The position numbers and the translations under genes are program-made. A DNA stretch of 64,000 nucleotides from Pigmentiphaga daeguensis (GTDB lineage Bacteria; Pseudomonadota; Gammaproteobacteria; Burkholderiales; Burkholderiaceae_B): assembly GCF_039523035.1 (NCBI RefSeq), contig NZ_BAAAEN010000019.1, positions 1-64,000 of the forward strand. Direction: 5' to 3'. Shown piece after piece: positions 52,508 through 61,104 of this stretch (the stretch's first letter is position 1; every line of letters starts with the position of its first letter). The notes below the pieces were generated by a model, which searched no databases, was not told the origin of the DNA, and saw only the letters and a program-made list of their open reading frames with translations.

Positions 52508-52804
52508 TTTCAGCCCCCACGGATAGGTATCCCAACAGAGCCGCGATCCGCCGGATGGCGAATCGACCACTGCTGGAAAACACGTTTGCGGGAGCTTCGA
52601 GCAAAAGCTATGCCATCGGCCTGGACGCCTCGCGGCGCAAGCCCGCGCGAACTCCGGAACGAGGGCGCACGATGCGGCGAAAACGTTGAAAACAAACGGG
52701 ATATCGGCAAACCGAAGATGTTCCTCCGGTGCGATAGTCACACCGATTCCCGGGCCCGCCGCGGGGCGGCGGAGCCAAAACGTTACGTACCATACGCAGG
52801 GGCG
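52508..52804. other. Intergenic region upstream of the adhesin
   Basis: It holds no recognised gene. It should contain the adhesin promoter, but no good sigma-70 pair was recognised. It includes two copies of CGTTACGTA (52781-52789 and 52803-52811), the second inside the perfect palindrome GCGTTACGTAACGC (52802-52815) at the lysR stop. Confidence 0.4.
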
Positions 52805-53719
52805 TTACGTAACGCGCGGGGGACGGGAACGCCCCGCGACGGCCTCGCGCGCCACCTCGATGAAGGCCGCCGCCGCGGCCGAGGGCGAGCGGAAGCGATC
52901 GCGGATCAAGGCGATTTCCGAGCGGACCACGGGGTCGCGCAACGGCCTGGCCACCGAGTTGCCGTCGCCGGGGACCAGCGCGCCGTACGGCGGCATGATG
53001 GCGGCCCCGAACCCGGCCTCGACCAGGCTGATGACCGTGCTCAACTGGACGACCTCGACGGCGATCCGGGGCTGCAGGTCCAGGCGAGCGAAGCAGCCGT
53101 CCAGGAATTGCCGGAAGGAATTCTCCGGGGTCAGCGCCACCAGCGGCGTCTCCGCCAGATCCGTCCATTTCAGCTGGCGGCGGCGCGCCAGCGGATGGAC
53201 GCGGGGCAGCAGCGCCACCAGCGGCCCTTCCAGCAGGGGCTCGGTCAGGTATTCGTCGCGATCGGCCGGCAGCATGCCTATGCCCAGGTCGATGTCGGCC
53301 GAGGCGATGCCCGCGGGAATGGCCTCGGAAGGAATGTCGCGCAGGGTCAGCGCGATGTGGGGATAAGCGCTGCGGAACCGGGCGGCGATGCCCACCAGCA
53401 GGCGCGACATCAATAGCGGGGGCGCGGCCACCGTCACGTGGCCGTGCTGGCGCGAGGCCAGCCCCTTGACGTTGCCGACGGCGGCGGAGAGATCGGCCAG
53501 CAGGCGCGCCGCCGGCCCGCGGAACTCGCGCCCGGCGTCGGTCAGGCTGACCTGGCGCGTGCTGCGGTCGAACAGGCGGCACTCCAGGCTCTGTTCCAGT
53601 TCACGGATCAGGATGCTCAGGCCCGACTGGGAAATATGGATGCGCTGGGCCGCCTTGCTGAAGTTGCCTTCGTTGCACACCGCGACGAAGGCCTCGAGTT
53701 GGCGCAGGGAAATCGACAT
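52805..53719 (-). CDS. LysR-family transcriptional regulator
   Basis: A 304-residue LysR regulator: LRQLEAFVAVCNEGNFSKA and RIHISQSGLSILIRELEQ (helix-turn-helix, residues 5-42), LFDRSTRQVSLTDAG, then an effector domain from HVTVAAPPLLMSRLL. It is divergent from an amidohydrolase and Bug receptor pair with a 120-bp AT-rich gap, which carries a TGAATATTTCA dyad (53766-53776) and repeated TATGAAT. That pair is its likely target. Its 3' end carries the palindrome GCGTTACGTAACGC. Confidence 0.9.
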   Translation of the reverse strand: MSISLRQLEAFVAVCNEGNFSKAAQRIHISQSGLSILIRELEQSLECRLFDRSTRQVSLTDAGREFRGPAARLLADLSAAVGNVKGLASRQHGHVTVAAPPLLMSRLLVGIAARFRSAYPHIALTLRDIPSEAIPAGIASADIDLGIGMLPADRDEYLTEPLLEGPLVALLPRVHPLARRRQLKWTDLAETPLVALTPENSFRQFLDGCFARLDLQPRIAVEVVQLSTVISLVEAGFGAAIMPPYGALVPGDGNSVARPLRDPVVRSEIALIRDRFRSPSAAAAAFIEVAREAVAGRSRPPRVT

Positions 53720-53765
53720 CGTGCGGGCCCGCCGGCAAAGTATTGGAAATCACTATGAATCTATA

Positions 53766-53776
53766 TGAATATTTCA
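53766..53776. promoter_or_regulatory. Candidate LysR operator TGAA-N3-TTCA
   Basis: A short dyad in the AT-rich gap between lysR and the amidohydrolase gene, beside two TATGAAT repeats. Inferred from position only. Confidence 0.35.
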
Positions 53777-53839
53777 ATTTTTACAATTAGTCGACTCTGC
53801 TAGATTTGCCGGAACGCTTACCGCAGGAGCCCGCCGGCC

Positions 53840-55507
53840 GTGTCCCCCACCCTGGTCCTTCACCGAGGCAGGATCATCACCTGCAACGACCGCGGCGACG
53901 TCGCCTCGGCCGTCGCGATCCGCGGCCGGCACATCGCCGCCGTGGGCCGTGATGACGACATGCTCGCCCTGGCCGGCCCCGAGACCCGGGTCGTGGACCT
54001 GGGCGGCAAGGCGGTGCTGCCAGGGTTGACCGATGGCCACGCTCACATGGACCGCGAGGGCCTGCGGCGCCACCTGCCCAGCCTGGCCGGCGCGCGCACG
54101 CGGGACGACGTCCTGGACATCATCGCCGCCGAAGCCGCCAAGGCCCCGCCGGGAACCTGGATCGTGACCCAGCCCATCGGCCAGCCTCCCGAATATCCCG
54201 AACCCGACGACGCGCTGGCGAACGGCCCCTACCCCACGCGCCACGACCTGGACCGGGTCAGCCCCGATCATCCCGTCTACATCCGGCCCATCTGGGGGTA
54301 CTGGCGCAACCGCGCGCCCCTGGTCTCGGTGGCCAACAGCCGCGCCCTGGCGCTGGCCGGCGTGACGCCCGCCACGGTCTCGCCCTCGCCCGACGTCGAC
54401 ATCGAACGCGACGACGCCGGGCGCCCCACCGGCCGGTTCGTCGAGCGCACGCTGGTGCCCATCGTCGAACATACCCTGATGCGCGCCGCTCCCGGCTTCA
54501 CCGCCGAGCAGCGCGCCAGCGGACTGCGGCACGCGATGGCCGAATACAACCGCTACGGCACCACCGCCGTATTCGAAGGCCACGGCGTGGCCGGCGAAGT
54601 CATCGACGCCTACGAAACGGTCCGCGGCCAGGGCGCATCGACCGTGCGGTCCACCCTGGTCCTGAGCCCCTATTGGGGACCTCGTGGCGGCGGGCAGGCG
54701 CTGGAGCTGCTGCGCGAATGGCGCACCTGGCTGGCTCGCCGCGGGCGGGGCGACGACATGCTGCGCGTGCAGGGTCTGTACGCCGAGATCGACAAGGATC
54801 CGCTGAACAACATGCTGCGGGCCGGCAATCATCCCTGCACCGGCTGGGCCGGCTTCCAGGCGGGAGCGGCGCTGGATGCCGGCGCGCTGGCGCCGCTGCT
54901 GGCCGAGGCCGCGCGGGCCGGCATCCGCGTGGCGGGCATCTGGCCCGACCTGCTGCCCCTGTTCGAACAGGCCCACCGCCAGCACCCCATCGACGACCAG
55001 CGCTGGGTGCTCGGCCACCAGCCGGTGGTCGACGCCGACACCCTGGCCCGGATACGCGATCTGGGCCTGGTGCTGACCACGCATACCAACCGCCATATCT
55101 ACAAGGACGGCGACCTGTGGATGCAGCGCCGCGGCGCCGCCGGCCAGGACGACATCGTGCCGCTGCGCCGGCTGCGCGATGCCGGCGTCGCGGTGGCGTT
55201 CGGCAGCGACAACCTGCCGGTTTCGCTGTTCGGCCCCATCTGGCACGCGGTCGCGCGCCGCAGCCGCGGCGGCGCATCCGTTGCCCCCGGCCAGGCGCTG
55301 GGCCGGCAAGAGGCATTGGACGTCGCCACGCGGGGCGGCGCCTACCTGACATTGGACGAAGACGTCCGAGGCTCGATCGAACCCGGCAAGCTGGCCGACC
55401 TGGCGGTATTGAACGCCGATCCGCTGACCTGTGCCGAGGACGATATCCCTACGCTGCATTCCCTGTTGACGGTGGTCGACGGCCACATCGTCGCCCCCAC
55501 CCCCTGA
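53840..55507 (+). CDS. Amidohydrolase (YtcJ-like) family protein
   Basis: A 555-residue metal-dependent hydrolase of the amidohydrolase-3/YtcJ type. Seen: LVLHRGRIITCNDRGDVASAV at the N-terminus, the metal-binding GLTDGHAHMDREG (HxH near residue 68), GTTAVFEGHGVAGEVIDAY (near 240), and FGSDNLPVSLFGP near residue 460, then a C-terminal GKLADLAVL strand. It would hydrolyse an amide or cyclic ring of unknown identity. The start is GTG at 53840 with AGGAG upstream. A Bug receptor follows 11 bp later, so the receptor probably brings in the substrate. Confidence 0.85.
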   Translation: MSPTLVLHRGRIITCNDRGDVASAVAIRGRHIAAVGRDDDMLALAGPETRVVDLGGKAVLPGLTDGHAHMDREGLRRHLPSLAGARTRDDVLDIIAAEAAKAPPGTWIVTQPIGQPPEYPEPDDALANGPYPTRHDLDRVSPDHPVYIRPIWGYWRNRAPLVSVANSRALALAGVTPATVSPSPDVDIERDDAGRPTGRFVERTLVPIVEHTLMRAAPGFTAEQRASGLRHAMAEYNRYGTTAVFEGHGVAGEVIDAYETVRGQGASTVRSTLVLSPYWGPRGGGQALELLREWRTWLARRGRGDDMLRVQGLYAEIDKDPLNNMLRAGNHPCTGWAGFQAGAALDAGALAPLLAEAARAGIRVAGIWPDLLPLFEQAHRQHPIDDQRWVLGHQPVVDADTLARIRDLGLVLTTHTNRHIYKDGDLWMQRRGAAGQDDIVPLRRLRDAGVAVAFGSDNLPVSLFGPIWHAVARRSRGGASVAPGQALGRQEALDVATRGGAYLTLDEDVRGSIEPGKLADLAVLNADPLTCAEDDIPTLHSLLTVVDGHIVAPTP

Positions 55508-55518
55508 AGGAGATTCCC

Positions 55519-56511
55519 ATGACATCCGTCCCGTTCCCGGCCCGCCGGCTGGCGGTCGCCAGCCTCGCCGCGGCCTGCGTCCTCGCCTCGACCGCCGCCG
55601 TCGCGGCCGATGCCTGGCCCTCGCGCCCCATCCGCGTGGTGGTTCCCTACGCGCCCGGCAACACCGGCGACATCACGCTGCGCTTCGTCCAGTTGCAACT
55701 GGAGAAGCAGTTCGGCGTGCGCATCCTGATCGACAACAAGAGCGGCGCTTCCGGCAACATCGGCGCCGACGAGGTGGTGCGCGCCACTCCCGACGGCTAC
55801 ACCTTCCTGCTGGGGGCGACCAACAACTTCGTCACCAACCAGTACCTGTTCAAGGGCATGCGCTTCGATCCGACCAAGGACCTGGTGCCGGTGTCCCTGC
55901 TGAGCAACGGCCCTTCCGTGCTGGTGGTCAACGGTTCGTCCGACATCCGCACCCTGTCCGACCTGACCGCCGAAGCAAAGAAGAATCCCGGCAAGCTGAA
56001 CTTCGGATCACCCGGCAACGGCACCCCGCCCCACCTCGCGGCCGAGCTGTATAGCCAGCTCGCCAACGTGCAATTGACCCACGTTCCCTACCGGGGCTCG
56101 CCGCCCGCGGTCCAGGCTCTGCTGGCGGGCGAGATCCAGCTGTATGTGACTGCGCTCAGCTCGGTGGCCGGCCATGTGACCAGCGGCAGGCTGCGCGCCA
56201 TCGCCGTGGCCGATGGCGAACGCCTGCCCATCCTGCCGTCGGTGCCGACCACGGCCGAGCAAGGCCTGCCGGGACTGGTCACGGGCAACTGGTGGGGGCT
56301 GGCCGCGCCGGTGGGCACCGACCCGCAGATCATCGACAAATTCTCGCGCGCGCTGCGCGAGGTATTGAAGGATCCCGCCATCCGCAAGCAGTACACCGAC
56401 ATCGGCGTCACGCCCATAGGCAGCACGCCGGCGGAATTCGCCGCGCGCATCAAGCAGGAGGCGCAGGCGTGGAAGGCCGTGATCGAGAAGGCCAACATCC
56501 AGCCCGAATGA
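55519..56511 (+). CDS. Bug-family (TctC) periplasmic receptor
   Basis: A 330-residue Bug receptor with signal peptide LAVASLAAACVLASTAAVAA, then PIRVVVPYAPGNTGDITLRFV, NKSGASGNIGADEVV and ATPDGYTFLLG. AAGGAGA stands just before the ATG. It is 11 bp downstream of the amidohydrolase gene and in the same transcript, so it probably binds that enzyme's substrate or precursor. No TctA/TctB genes are nearby. It converges with the OprB-type porin gene with a 21-bp gap. Confidence 0.9.
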   Translation: MTSVPFPARRLAVASLAAACVLASTAAVAADAWPSRPIRVVVPYAPGNTGDITLRFVQLQLEKQFGVRILIDNKSGASGNIGADEVVRATPDGYTFLLGATNNFVTNQYLFKGMRFDPTKDLVPVSLLSNGPSVLVVNGSSDIRTLSDLTAEAKKNPGKLNFGSPGNGTPPHLAAELYSQLANVQLTHVPYRGSPPAVQALLAGEIQLYVTALSSVAGHVTSGRLRAIAVADGERLPILPSVPTTAEQGLPGLVTGNWWGLAAPVGTDPQIIDKFSRALREVLKDPAIRKQYTDIGVTPIGSTPAEFAARIKQEAQAWKAVIEKANIQPE

Positions 56512-56532
56512 GGCGGTTTCCGGCGAGGCGCC

Positions 56533-57861
56533 TCAGAATTCCGTGTGCAGGCGCACGCCGAACACCTTGGCCGGGCCGCGGTCGCGGTTGTAGCCGGGAT
56601 GCCGGATGTACTGTGCATCGGCGGTGATCCATAGCCGCTTCAAGGGGCGCCAGCTGTAATAGGCCTCGGCGATCTGCTCGGTACCGTAGTTCAGCGTGCC
56701 GTCGCCGAGGAAGGCGCCGGCCCCGCCGCGACGCAGGTATTCGCGATGGGAGGCGCTGAGCGCGTTGATCGCGGCCGCCACGCCCGCGGTGTCGCCCGGC
56801 CGCCCCCACGCCGCGCCGTCGAACACCACGCCGCCCGAGACCGATCGATCGATCTCGGTGAAGGCGTAGGTTTCGGTCTTGCCGTCGGCCCAGTTCAGGC
56901 GGATGAAGGCGGTGGCGCGATCGGACAGGCCCTGCTCCAGGCTCACCCCCATGCCGAGCTTGGCCCGCTCCTTGCGCACCGCCGCCAGGTCGGGCGTTCC
57001 GCCCCGCGCGGCCGCCAGCGCATCGCCGTAGCTTCCCATGTTCGCCTTGTTGCGGAAGGCCAGCACGCGCAGCGTACCGGGCCGGTCCAGCACCGCATAC
57101 GACTTCTCGAATTCGACCTGGTCCCCGTAGTGGCGTCCCAGCCGCCGGTCCAGCGGCAGGCCGTTGGACTCCCTGGGCTGCATGAACCGGCCGGCGCGCA
57201 CCGCCCAGCCCTCGTCGATGTATTCCAGCACCGCCCCCCAGGTGTAGCCCCGGGCGTCCGCGGCATAGTCGTAGCTGCCATGCGCCATGAAGGCCCAATT
57301 CATGAACTGCGTGCGCGGGTCGTGACTGACCGACACCGCGTCGAACACATCCAGCACCGAGATATTGCCCGCCGTCAGCACGATGCGCCGCTTGTCGACG
57401 AAGCCCGCGAGCTGGTTCATGTCCGCGTCGACCGCCTCGCGTCCGCCGCCCAGCCCCCAGGTCTGCCGCAGGAAGGCGCGGGCCCGGTAGAAGGTCATGT
57501 CGGAACCCGCGGTCTTGGCCAGCTCGCCGTTGGGCAGGCCACCCAGGCCATGCAGGCCGGAGAACGCGATGCCTTGCGAGCCTTCGCCGTTGAAATGGAC
57601 CTCGGCCCCTTCCCACAGCCTGGCGCCCAGGTCCACGGTGGCCGTCAGCGAATAACTCGTTGCACGCGATCCCGACAGCGAGTTCTCCCCCTGGTACGGG
57701 GATGCGAACGAGGGCTTGCGCTGCCATACATAGGTCGACTGGGCATGGATGGCGAAGGCCTCCGCCTGGACCGGCGACGACTCCTGGGCCATGGCCGGCG
57801 TGGCCAGGAAAACGGTCAGCAGGAGCCCACACGCCCGCAGCCGGCGGAACACGACCATCAT
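56533..57861 (-). CDS. OprB-family carbohydrate-selective porin
   Basis: A 442-residue outer-membrane protein with signal peptide (LLLTVFLATPAMAQE) and a beta-barrel pattern ending in aromatic F (VFGVRLHTEF). Motifs such as AIHAQSTYVWQRKPSFASPYQG, FLRQTWGLGG and DGTLNYGTEQIAEAYYSWRPL match OprB-type porins. These pass sugars or other solutes across the outer membrane. The ATG at 57861 (or the next codon) starts the signal; the upstream open frame overlaps ubiX promoter sequence. It is divergent from ubiX. Confidence 0.83.
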   Translation of the reverse strand: MMVVFRRLRACGLLLTVFLATPAMAQESSPVQAEAFAIHAQSTYVWQRKPSFASPYQGENSLSGSRATSYSLTATVDLGARLWEGAEVHFNGEGSQGIAFSGLHGLGGLPNGELAKTAGSDMTFYRARAFLRQTWGLGGGREAVDADMNQLAGFVDKRRIVLTAGNISVLDVFDAVSVSHDPRTQFMNWAFMAHGSYDYAADARGYTWGAVLEYIDEGWAVRAGRFMQPRESNGLPLDRRLGRHYGDQVEFEKSYAVLDRPGTLRVLAFRNKANMGSYGDALAAARGGTPDLAAVRKERAKLGMGVSLEQGLSDRATAFIRLNWADGKTETYAFTEIDRSVSGGVVFDGAAWGRPGDTAGVAAAINALSASHREYLRRGGAGAFLGDGTLNYGTEQIAEAYYSWRPLKRLWITADAQYIRHPGYNRDRGPAKVFGVRLHTEF

Positions 57862-57961
57862 TCTTCTTGTACTCGCGACGCGATCACCCAACGTACAATT
57901 ATGCCGGCCCCGCGTGACACCATGGTGACTCGGGGCGCCGCACACGAGGAGACCCGCCCCC

Positions 57962-58561
57962 ATGACCCCACCGCCGGCCGACCGTCAGCGCCAACGCCTG
58001 ATCATCGCCATCACCGGAGCCAGCGGCTCCATCTACGGCCTGCGCCTGCTCGAAGCGCTGCGCGAACTGCCCGATTGGGAAAGCCACCTGGTCGTCTCCG
58101 AAGCCGGCGTGCTCAACACCATGCATGAACACGGGCTCGGCCGCAAGGACCTGGCCTCGCTGGCCGACGTGGTCTACCACCCCGGCGACGTCGGCGCCGC
58201 CATCGCGAGCGGCTCGTTCCTGACCGCCGGCATGGTCATCGCCCCCACCTCGATGAAGACCCTCGCGGCCGTGGCCCACGCCTACGCCGACAACCTGATC
58301 ACCCGCGCCGCCGACGTCGTCCTGAAAGAACGCCGCCGCCTGGTCCTCCTGACCCGCGAGGCCCCCCTGAACCTCGCCCACCTGCGCAACATGGTCGCCG
58401 TCACCGAAATGGGCGGCGTCGTCTTCCCCCCCGTCCCCGCCTTCTACTCAGGCGCCCAGAGCGTCGACGACATCGTCAACCACACCGTGCTGCGCACCCT
58501 GGACCTCTTCGGCATCCACTCCGACCGCCTCAAACGCTGGAAAGGTTTAGGCGGCCGCTAG
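57962..58561 (+). CDS. ubiX: Flavin prenyltransferase UbiX
   Basis: A 199-residue flavin prenyltransferase that makes prenylated FMN for UbiD-type decarboxylases in ubiquinone synthesis and aromatic metabolism. Visible: IIAITGASGSIYGLRLLEAL (FMN-binding, residues about 14-33), MVIAPTSMKTLAAVAHAYADNLITRA (split, residues about 90-116), LVLLTREAPLNLAHLRNM, and PPVPAFYSGAQSVDDIV. All are diagnostic. The start at 57962 is the only sensible ATG. Its stop abuts the repeat R4. Confidence 0.95.
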   Translation: MTPPPADRQRQRLIIAITGASGSIYGLRLLEALRELPDWESHLVVSEAGVLNTMHEHGLGRKDLASLADVVYHPGDVGAAIASGSFLTAGMVIAPTSMKTLAAVAHAYADNLITRAADVVLKERRRLVLLTREAPLNLAHLRNMVAVTEMGGVVFPPVPAFYSGAQSVDDIVNHTVLRTLDLFGIHSDRLKRWKGLGGR

Positions 58562-58563
58562 AA

Positions 58564-58643
58564 GCCCCCCCTACGCCCTTCGGGCGCCCCCTCAAGGGGG
58601 CGGCGCTGGCGGACCGGCAAAGCCGGATCCGCGGCGCCCAGGA
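58564..58643. repeat. Composite GC-rich intergenic repeat (R4)
   Basis: It has the same orientation as R1. Starting at the ubiX stop: a C-run, TACGCCCTTCGGGCGCC, CTCAAGGGGGCGG, then the hairpin GCGGACCGGCAAAGCCGGATCCGC. It faces R5, so the two form a long inverted repeat. Confidence 0.7.
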
Positions 58644-58696
58644 TCAAAGCCAGCATGCGGTGCTCCGCACCGAGAACGACGACACAGACCACGACA

Positions 58697-58766
58697 CGGT
58701 GGATCCGGCTCCGCCGGTCCACCGCCGTCGGCCCCCCGGGGGGCGCGCGTCAGCGCGTAGGGGGGA
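58697..58766. repeat. Composite GC-rich intergenic repeat (R5), inverted
   Basis: The reverse complement of the R1/R4 module order. GGTGGATCCGGC pairs with GCCGGTCCACC, followed by GGCCCCCCGGGGGGCGCGCG and GCGCGTAGGGGGG. It lies 2 bp from the pobA stop. With R4 it could form a large stem that ends both convergent transcripts. Confidence 0.7.
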
Positions 58767-58768
58767 TC

Positions 58769-59938
58769 TCAATACGGCAAGCCGACGTAGTTTTCCGCCA
58801 AGGCGGTCGAGGCGGCTTGTGAGTCGACCAGGTAGCCCAGCTCGGCATGCTGGATCTTCTGGCCGAAGTCGCCGTTCTCCGGGAACTTGTGCATCAGCGA
58901 GGTCATCCACCAGGAGAAGCGGACGGCCTTCCAGACCCGGTCCAGGCACCGTTCGGAATAGGTCTCGATGCCCTGCTGGTCGCCGCCGTAGTGGCGGATG
59001 ATGGCATCGGACAGGTAGCGTACGTCCGAGACCGCCAGGTTCAGCCCCTTGGCGCCGGTGGGCGGAACGATATGGGCCGCGTCGCCGGCCAGGAACAGCC
59101 GGCCGAAGCGCATGGGTTCGGCCACGAAGCTGCGCAGCGGCGCGATGCTTTTCTCGATGGACGGGCCGGTCACCAGCGAGTCGGCCGCCTTCGCATCCAG
59201 CCGGCTGCGCAGTTCGTCCCAGAACCGTTCGTCGGACCAGTTCTCGACCTTGTCGTCCAGCGAACACTGCACGTAGTAGCGGCTGCGCGTGTGCGAGCGC
59301 ATGCTGCACAGCGCGAAGCCGCGCTCGTGGTTCGAGTAGATGAGCTCGTCCGACACCGGCGGCGTCTCGGACAGAATGCCCAGCCAGCCGAAGGGATAGA
59401 TCTTCTCGTAGGTCTTGATGGCGGAGGCCGGCACGCTGGCGCGGCTCACGCCGTGGAAGCCGTCGCAGCCGGCGATGAAGTCGCACTCCACCACGTGCTC
59501 GACGCCGTCCTTGCGATACGTGACCTTGGGCCGGTCGGTGCCGAAGTCGTGCACACGGACCTGCTCGGCCTCGTAGACCGACGCGTAGCCGGCCGCCTGG
59601 CGCGCGTCCATGAGATCGTGGGTGACCTCGGTCTGCCCGTAGACCATGACGCTCTTGCCGCCCGACAACGTCTTCAGGTCGATGCGGTGGCGCTGGCCGT
59701 CGAAGCACAGCTCGATGCCGTCGTGCACCAGGCCCTGCTCGTGCATGCGGCGGCCGGCGCCGATCTCGTCCAGCAGGTCGACCGTGCCCTGCTCCAGGAC
59801 GCCCGCGCGGATGCGGCCCAGTACGTATTCCTTGCTGCGCTGCTCGATGATGAGCGTCTCGATGCCCGCCCGGGAAAGGATCTGCCCGAGGAAGAGCCCG
59901 GCCGGACCGGACCCGATGATTGCGACTTGGACCCTCAT
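58769..59938 (-). CDS. pobA: 4-hydroxybenzoate 3-monooxygenase
   Basis: A 389-residue flavoprotein that hydroxylates 4-hydroxybenzoate to protocatechuate with NADPH and O2. Seen: VAIIGSGPAGLFLGQIL (FAD motif at residue 5), RIRAGVLEQGTVDLL (near 45), the NADPH/FAD segment DFIAGCDGFHGVSR (near 155), and LAGDAAHIVPPTGAKGLNLA (near 285). Length and motif order are those of PobA. AGGAGACACGCC precedes the ATG at 59938. It is divergent from an AraC-type regulator with an inverted repeat between them, the classical pobA-pobR layout. Confidence 0.96.
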   Translation of the reverse strand: MRVQVAIIGSGPAGLFLGQILSRAGIETLIIEQRSKEYVLGRIRAGVLEQGTVDLLDEIGAGRRMHEQGLVHDGIELCFDGQRHRIDLKTLSGGKSVMVYGQTEVTHDLMDARQAAGYASVYEAEQVRVHDFGTDRPKVTYRKDGVEHVVECDFIAGCDGFHGVSRASVPASAIKTYEKIYPFGWLGILSETPPVSDELIYSNHERGFALCSMRSHTRSRYYVQCSLDDKVENWSDERFWDELRSRLDAKAADSLVTGPSIEKSIAPLRSFVAEPMRFGRLFLAGDAAHIVPPTGAKGLNLAVSDVRYLSDAIIRHYGGDQQGIETYSERCLDRVWKAVRFSWWMTSLMHKFPENGDFGQKIQHAELGYLVDSQAASTALAENYVGLPY

Positions 59939-60003
59939 GGCGTGTCTCCTGCATGTGTTCTGACTTCCAGGCATCTTAAGAGCCGGGTCGGCGGCGCGCG
60001 ATA

Positions 60004-60031
60004 GATTATGGAGACATCTTCATGGATAATC
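60004..60031. promoter_or_regulatory. Candidate PobR operator GATTAT-N16-ATAATC
   Basis: A perfect 6-bp inverted repeat in the pobA-pobR gap. It overlaps a minus-strand CATAAT (60006-60011, reading ATTATG on +) that could be the pobA -10. Inferred from symmetry and position. Confidence 0.5.
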
Positions 60032-60055
60032 CGAACATCTTGCGTGCCAGGAACC

Positions 60056-60982
60056 ATGGCCATGAAAAGCATCGTCCCCACCTATGCCCTGTATGGGGAA
60101 CACGGCAAGAACCTCGTCCCGGAAAGCCTTCACTGCGAATCCATCCCGCAACGCAGCCGCCTTTACGACTGGGAGATCAAGCTGCACCGCCATGACCTGT
60201 TCGTGCAAATTCTGTACATACGGTCAGGTACCGCCGACATCCAGTTCGACGATCGCCGCTTCACCGTCCACGGCCCGTGCGCCCTGTTCGTTCCCGCCCT
60301 GCACGCGCATGGCTTCCGCTTTTCCGAGGACATAGACGGCGCGGTCATCACCATCGTCACGCAGCAGATGGAAAGCCTGCTGGCTCGCCACGCGGAGCTC
60401 CTTCCTCATTTCCAGGCACCACGCCACGTCCCGTTCGAGCCCGGGGAAGCGGCCTACGCGCCCTTCGCCCAATCGATCGAGCTGCTGCTGGCCGAATACG
60501 ACGAAGCCCACGCCTGGAGACTGGCCCTGCTCGAATCGCTGCTGGGCACCGTGCTGGTCCTGCTGGCGCGCAAGGCCGCCACGCTGGCCGGCCCCCGGCC
60601 GGGCCGGCGCAGCTCGCGCGGCGTCATGCACCTGCACCGCTTCAAGACCCTGCTGAACCGGAGCTTCCGCGAGCAGCGCGACATCGCCTATTACGCCGAG
60701 CGCCTGGGCATCACCCCCACGCAGTTGAACCGGATCTGCCGCGACGAGCTCGGCCTGTCGGCCCTGGGCGTCATCAACGACCGCCTGCTGACCGAGGCGC
60801 GCCGCGACCTCGCCTATTCGTCGCTGAGCGTGAAGGAAATCGCCCTCACGCTGGGCTTTTCCGACCCTGGCTATTTCTCGCGCTTCTTCACCAAGCACAC
60901 AGGCGCATCGCCCAGCGACTTCCGCACCATGGTGCGCGACCAGCTCGACCGCAACCGTGCCGCGCCTCCCCCGGGGGCTTGA
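60056..60982 (+). CDS. pobR: AraC-family regulator, PobR-like
   Basis: A 308-residue AraC/XylS regulator. The N-terminal cupin-like effector domain is seen as RLYDWEIKLHRHDLFVQILYI (residues about 33-52). Two helix-turn-helices close the protein: DIAYYAERLGITPTQLNRIC and VKEIALTLGFSDPGYFSRFF (near residues 230-285). It is divergent from pobA, so it should activate pobA in response to 4-hydroxybenzoate. The ATG at 60056 (AGGA upstream) was taken; ATG 60062 and 60008 are in frame. Confidence 0.87.
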   Translation: MAMKSIVPTYALYGEHGKNLVPESLHCESIPQRSRLYDWEIKLHRHDLFVQILYIRSGTADIQFDDRRFTVHGPCALFVPALHAHGFRFSEDIDGAVITIVTQQMESLLARHAELLPHFQAPRHVPFEPGEAAYAPFAQSIELLLAEYDEAHAWRLALLESLLGTVLVLLARKAATLAGPRPGRRSSRGVMHLHRFKTLLNRSFREQRDIAYYAERLGITPTQLNRICRDELGLSALGVINDRLLTEARRDLAYSSLSVKEIALTLGFSDPGYFSRFFTKHTGASPSDFRTMVRDQLDRNRAAPPPGA

Positions 60983-61104
60983 CCGTCTTCGGCTTTCGCC
61001 ATTACTTTCAGGAACTTGTAAGCTTGCCGCCCGCGCCGCCGGGCGTGCCGCTTGCTGCGCCGGACGATCACGCATCCCTGCCCTGCACCGAGGACCCTCC
61101 CGTC

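Noticed and set aside
52508..52741. N-terminal extension of the adhesin to 52741
   Set aside because: The ESPR motif NKTYRTVW marks the real N-terminus; the extension has no signal features.
48026..53416. Very long plus-strand open frame (about 1800 codons) across the adhesin
   Set aside because: It is antisense to the trimeric autotransporter, rich in Arg/Gly/His, and has no domain. High GC and repeats keep this frame open.
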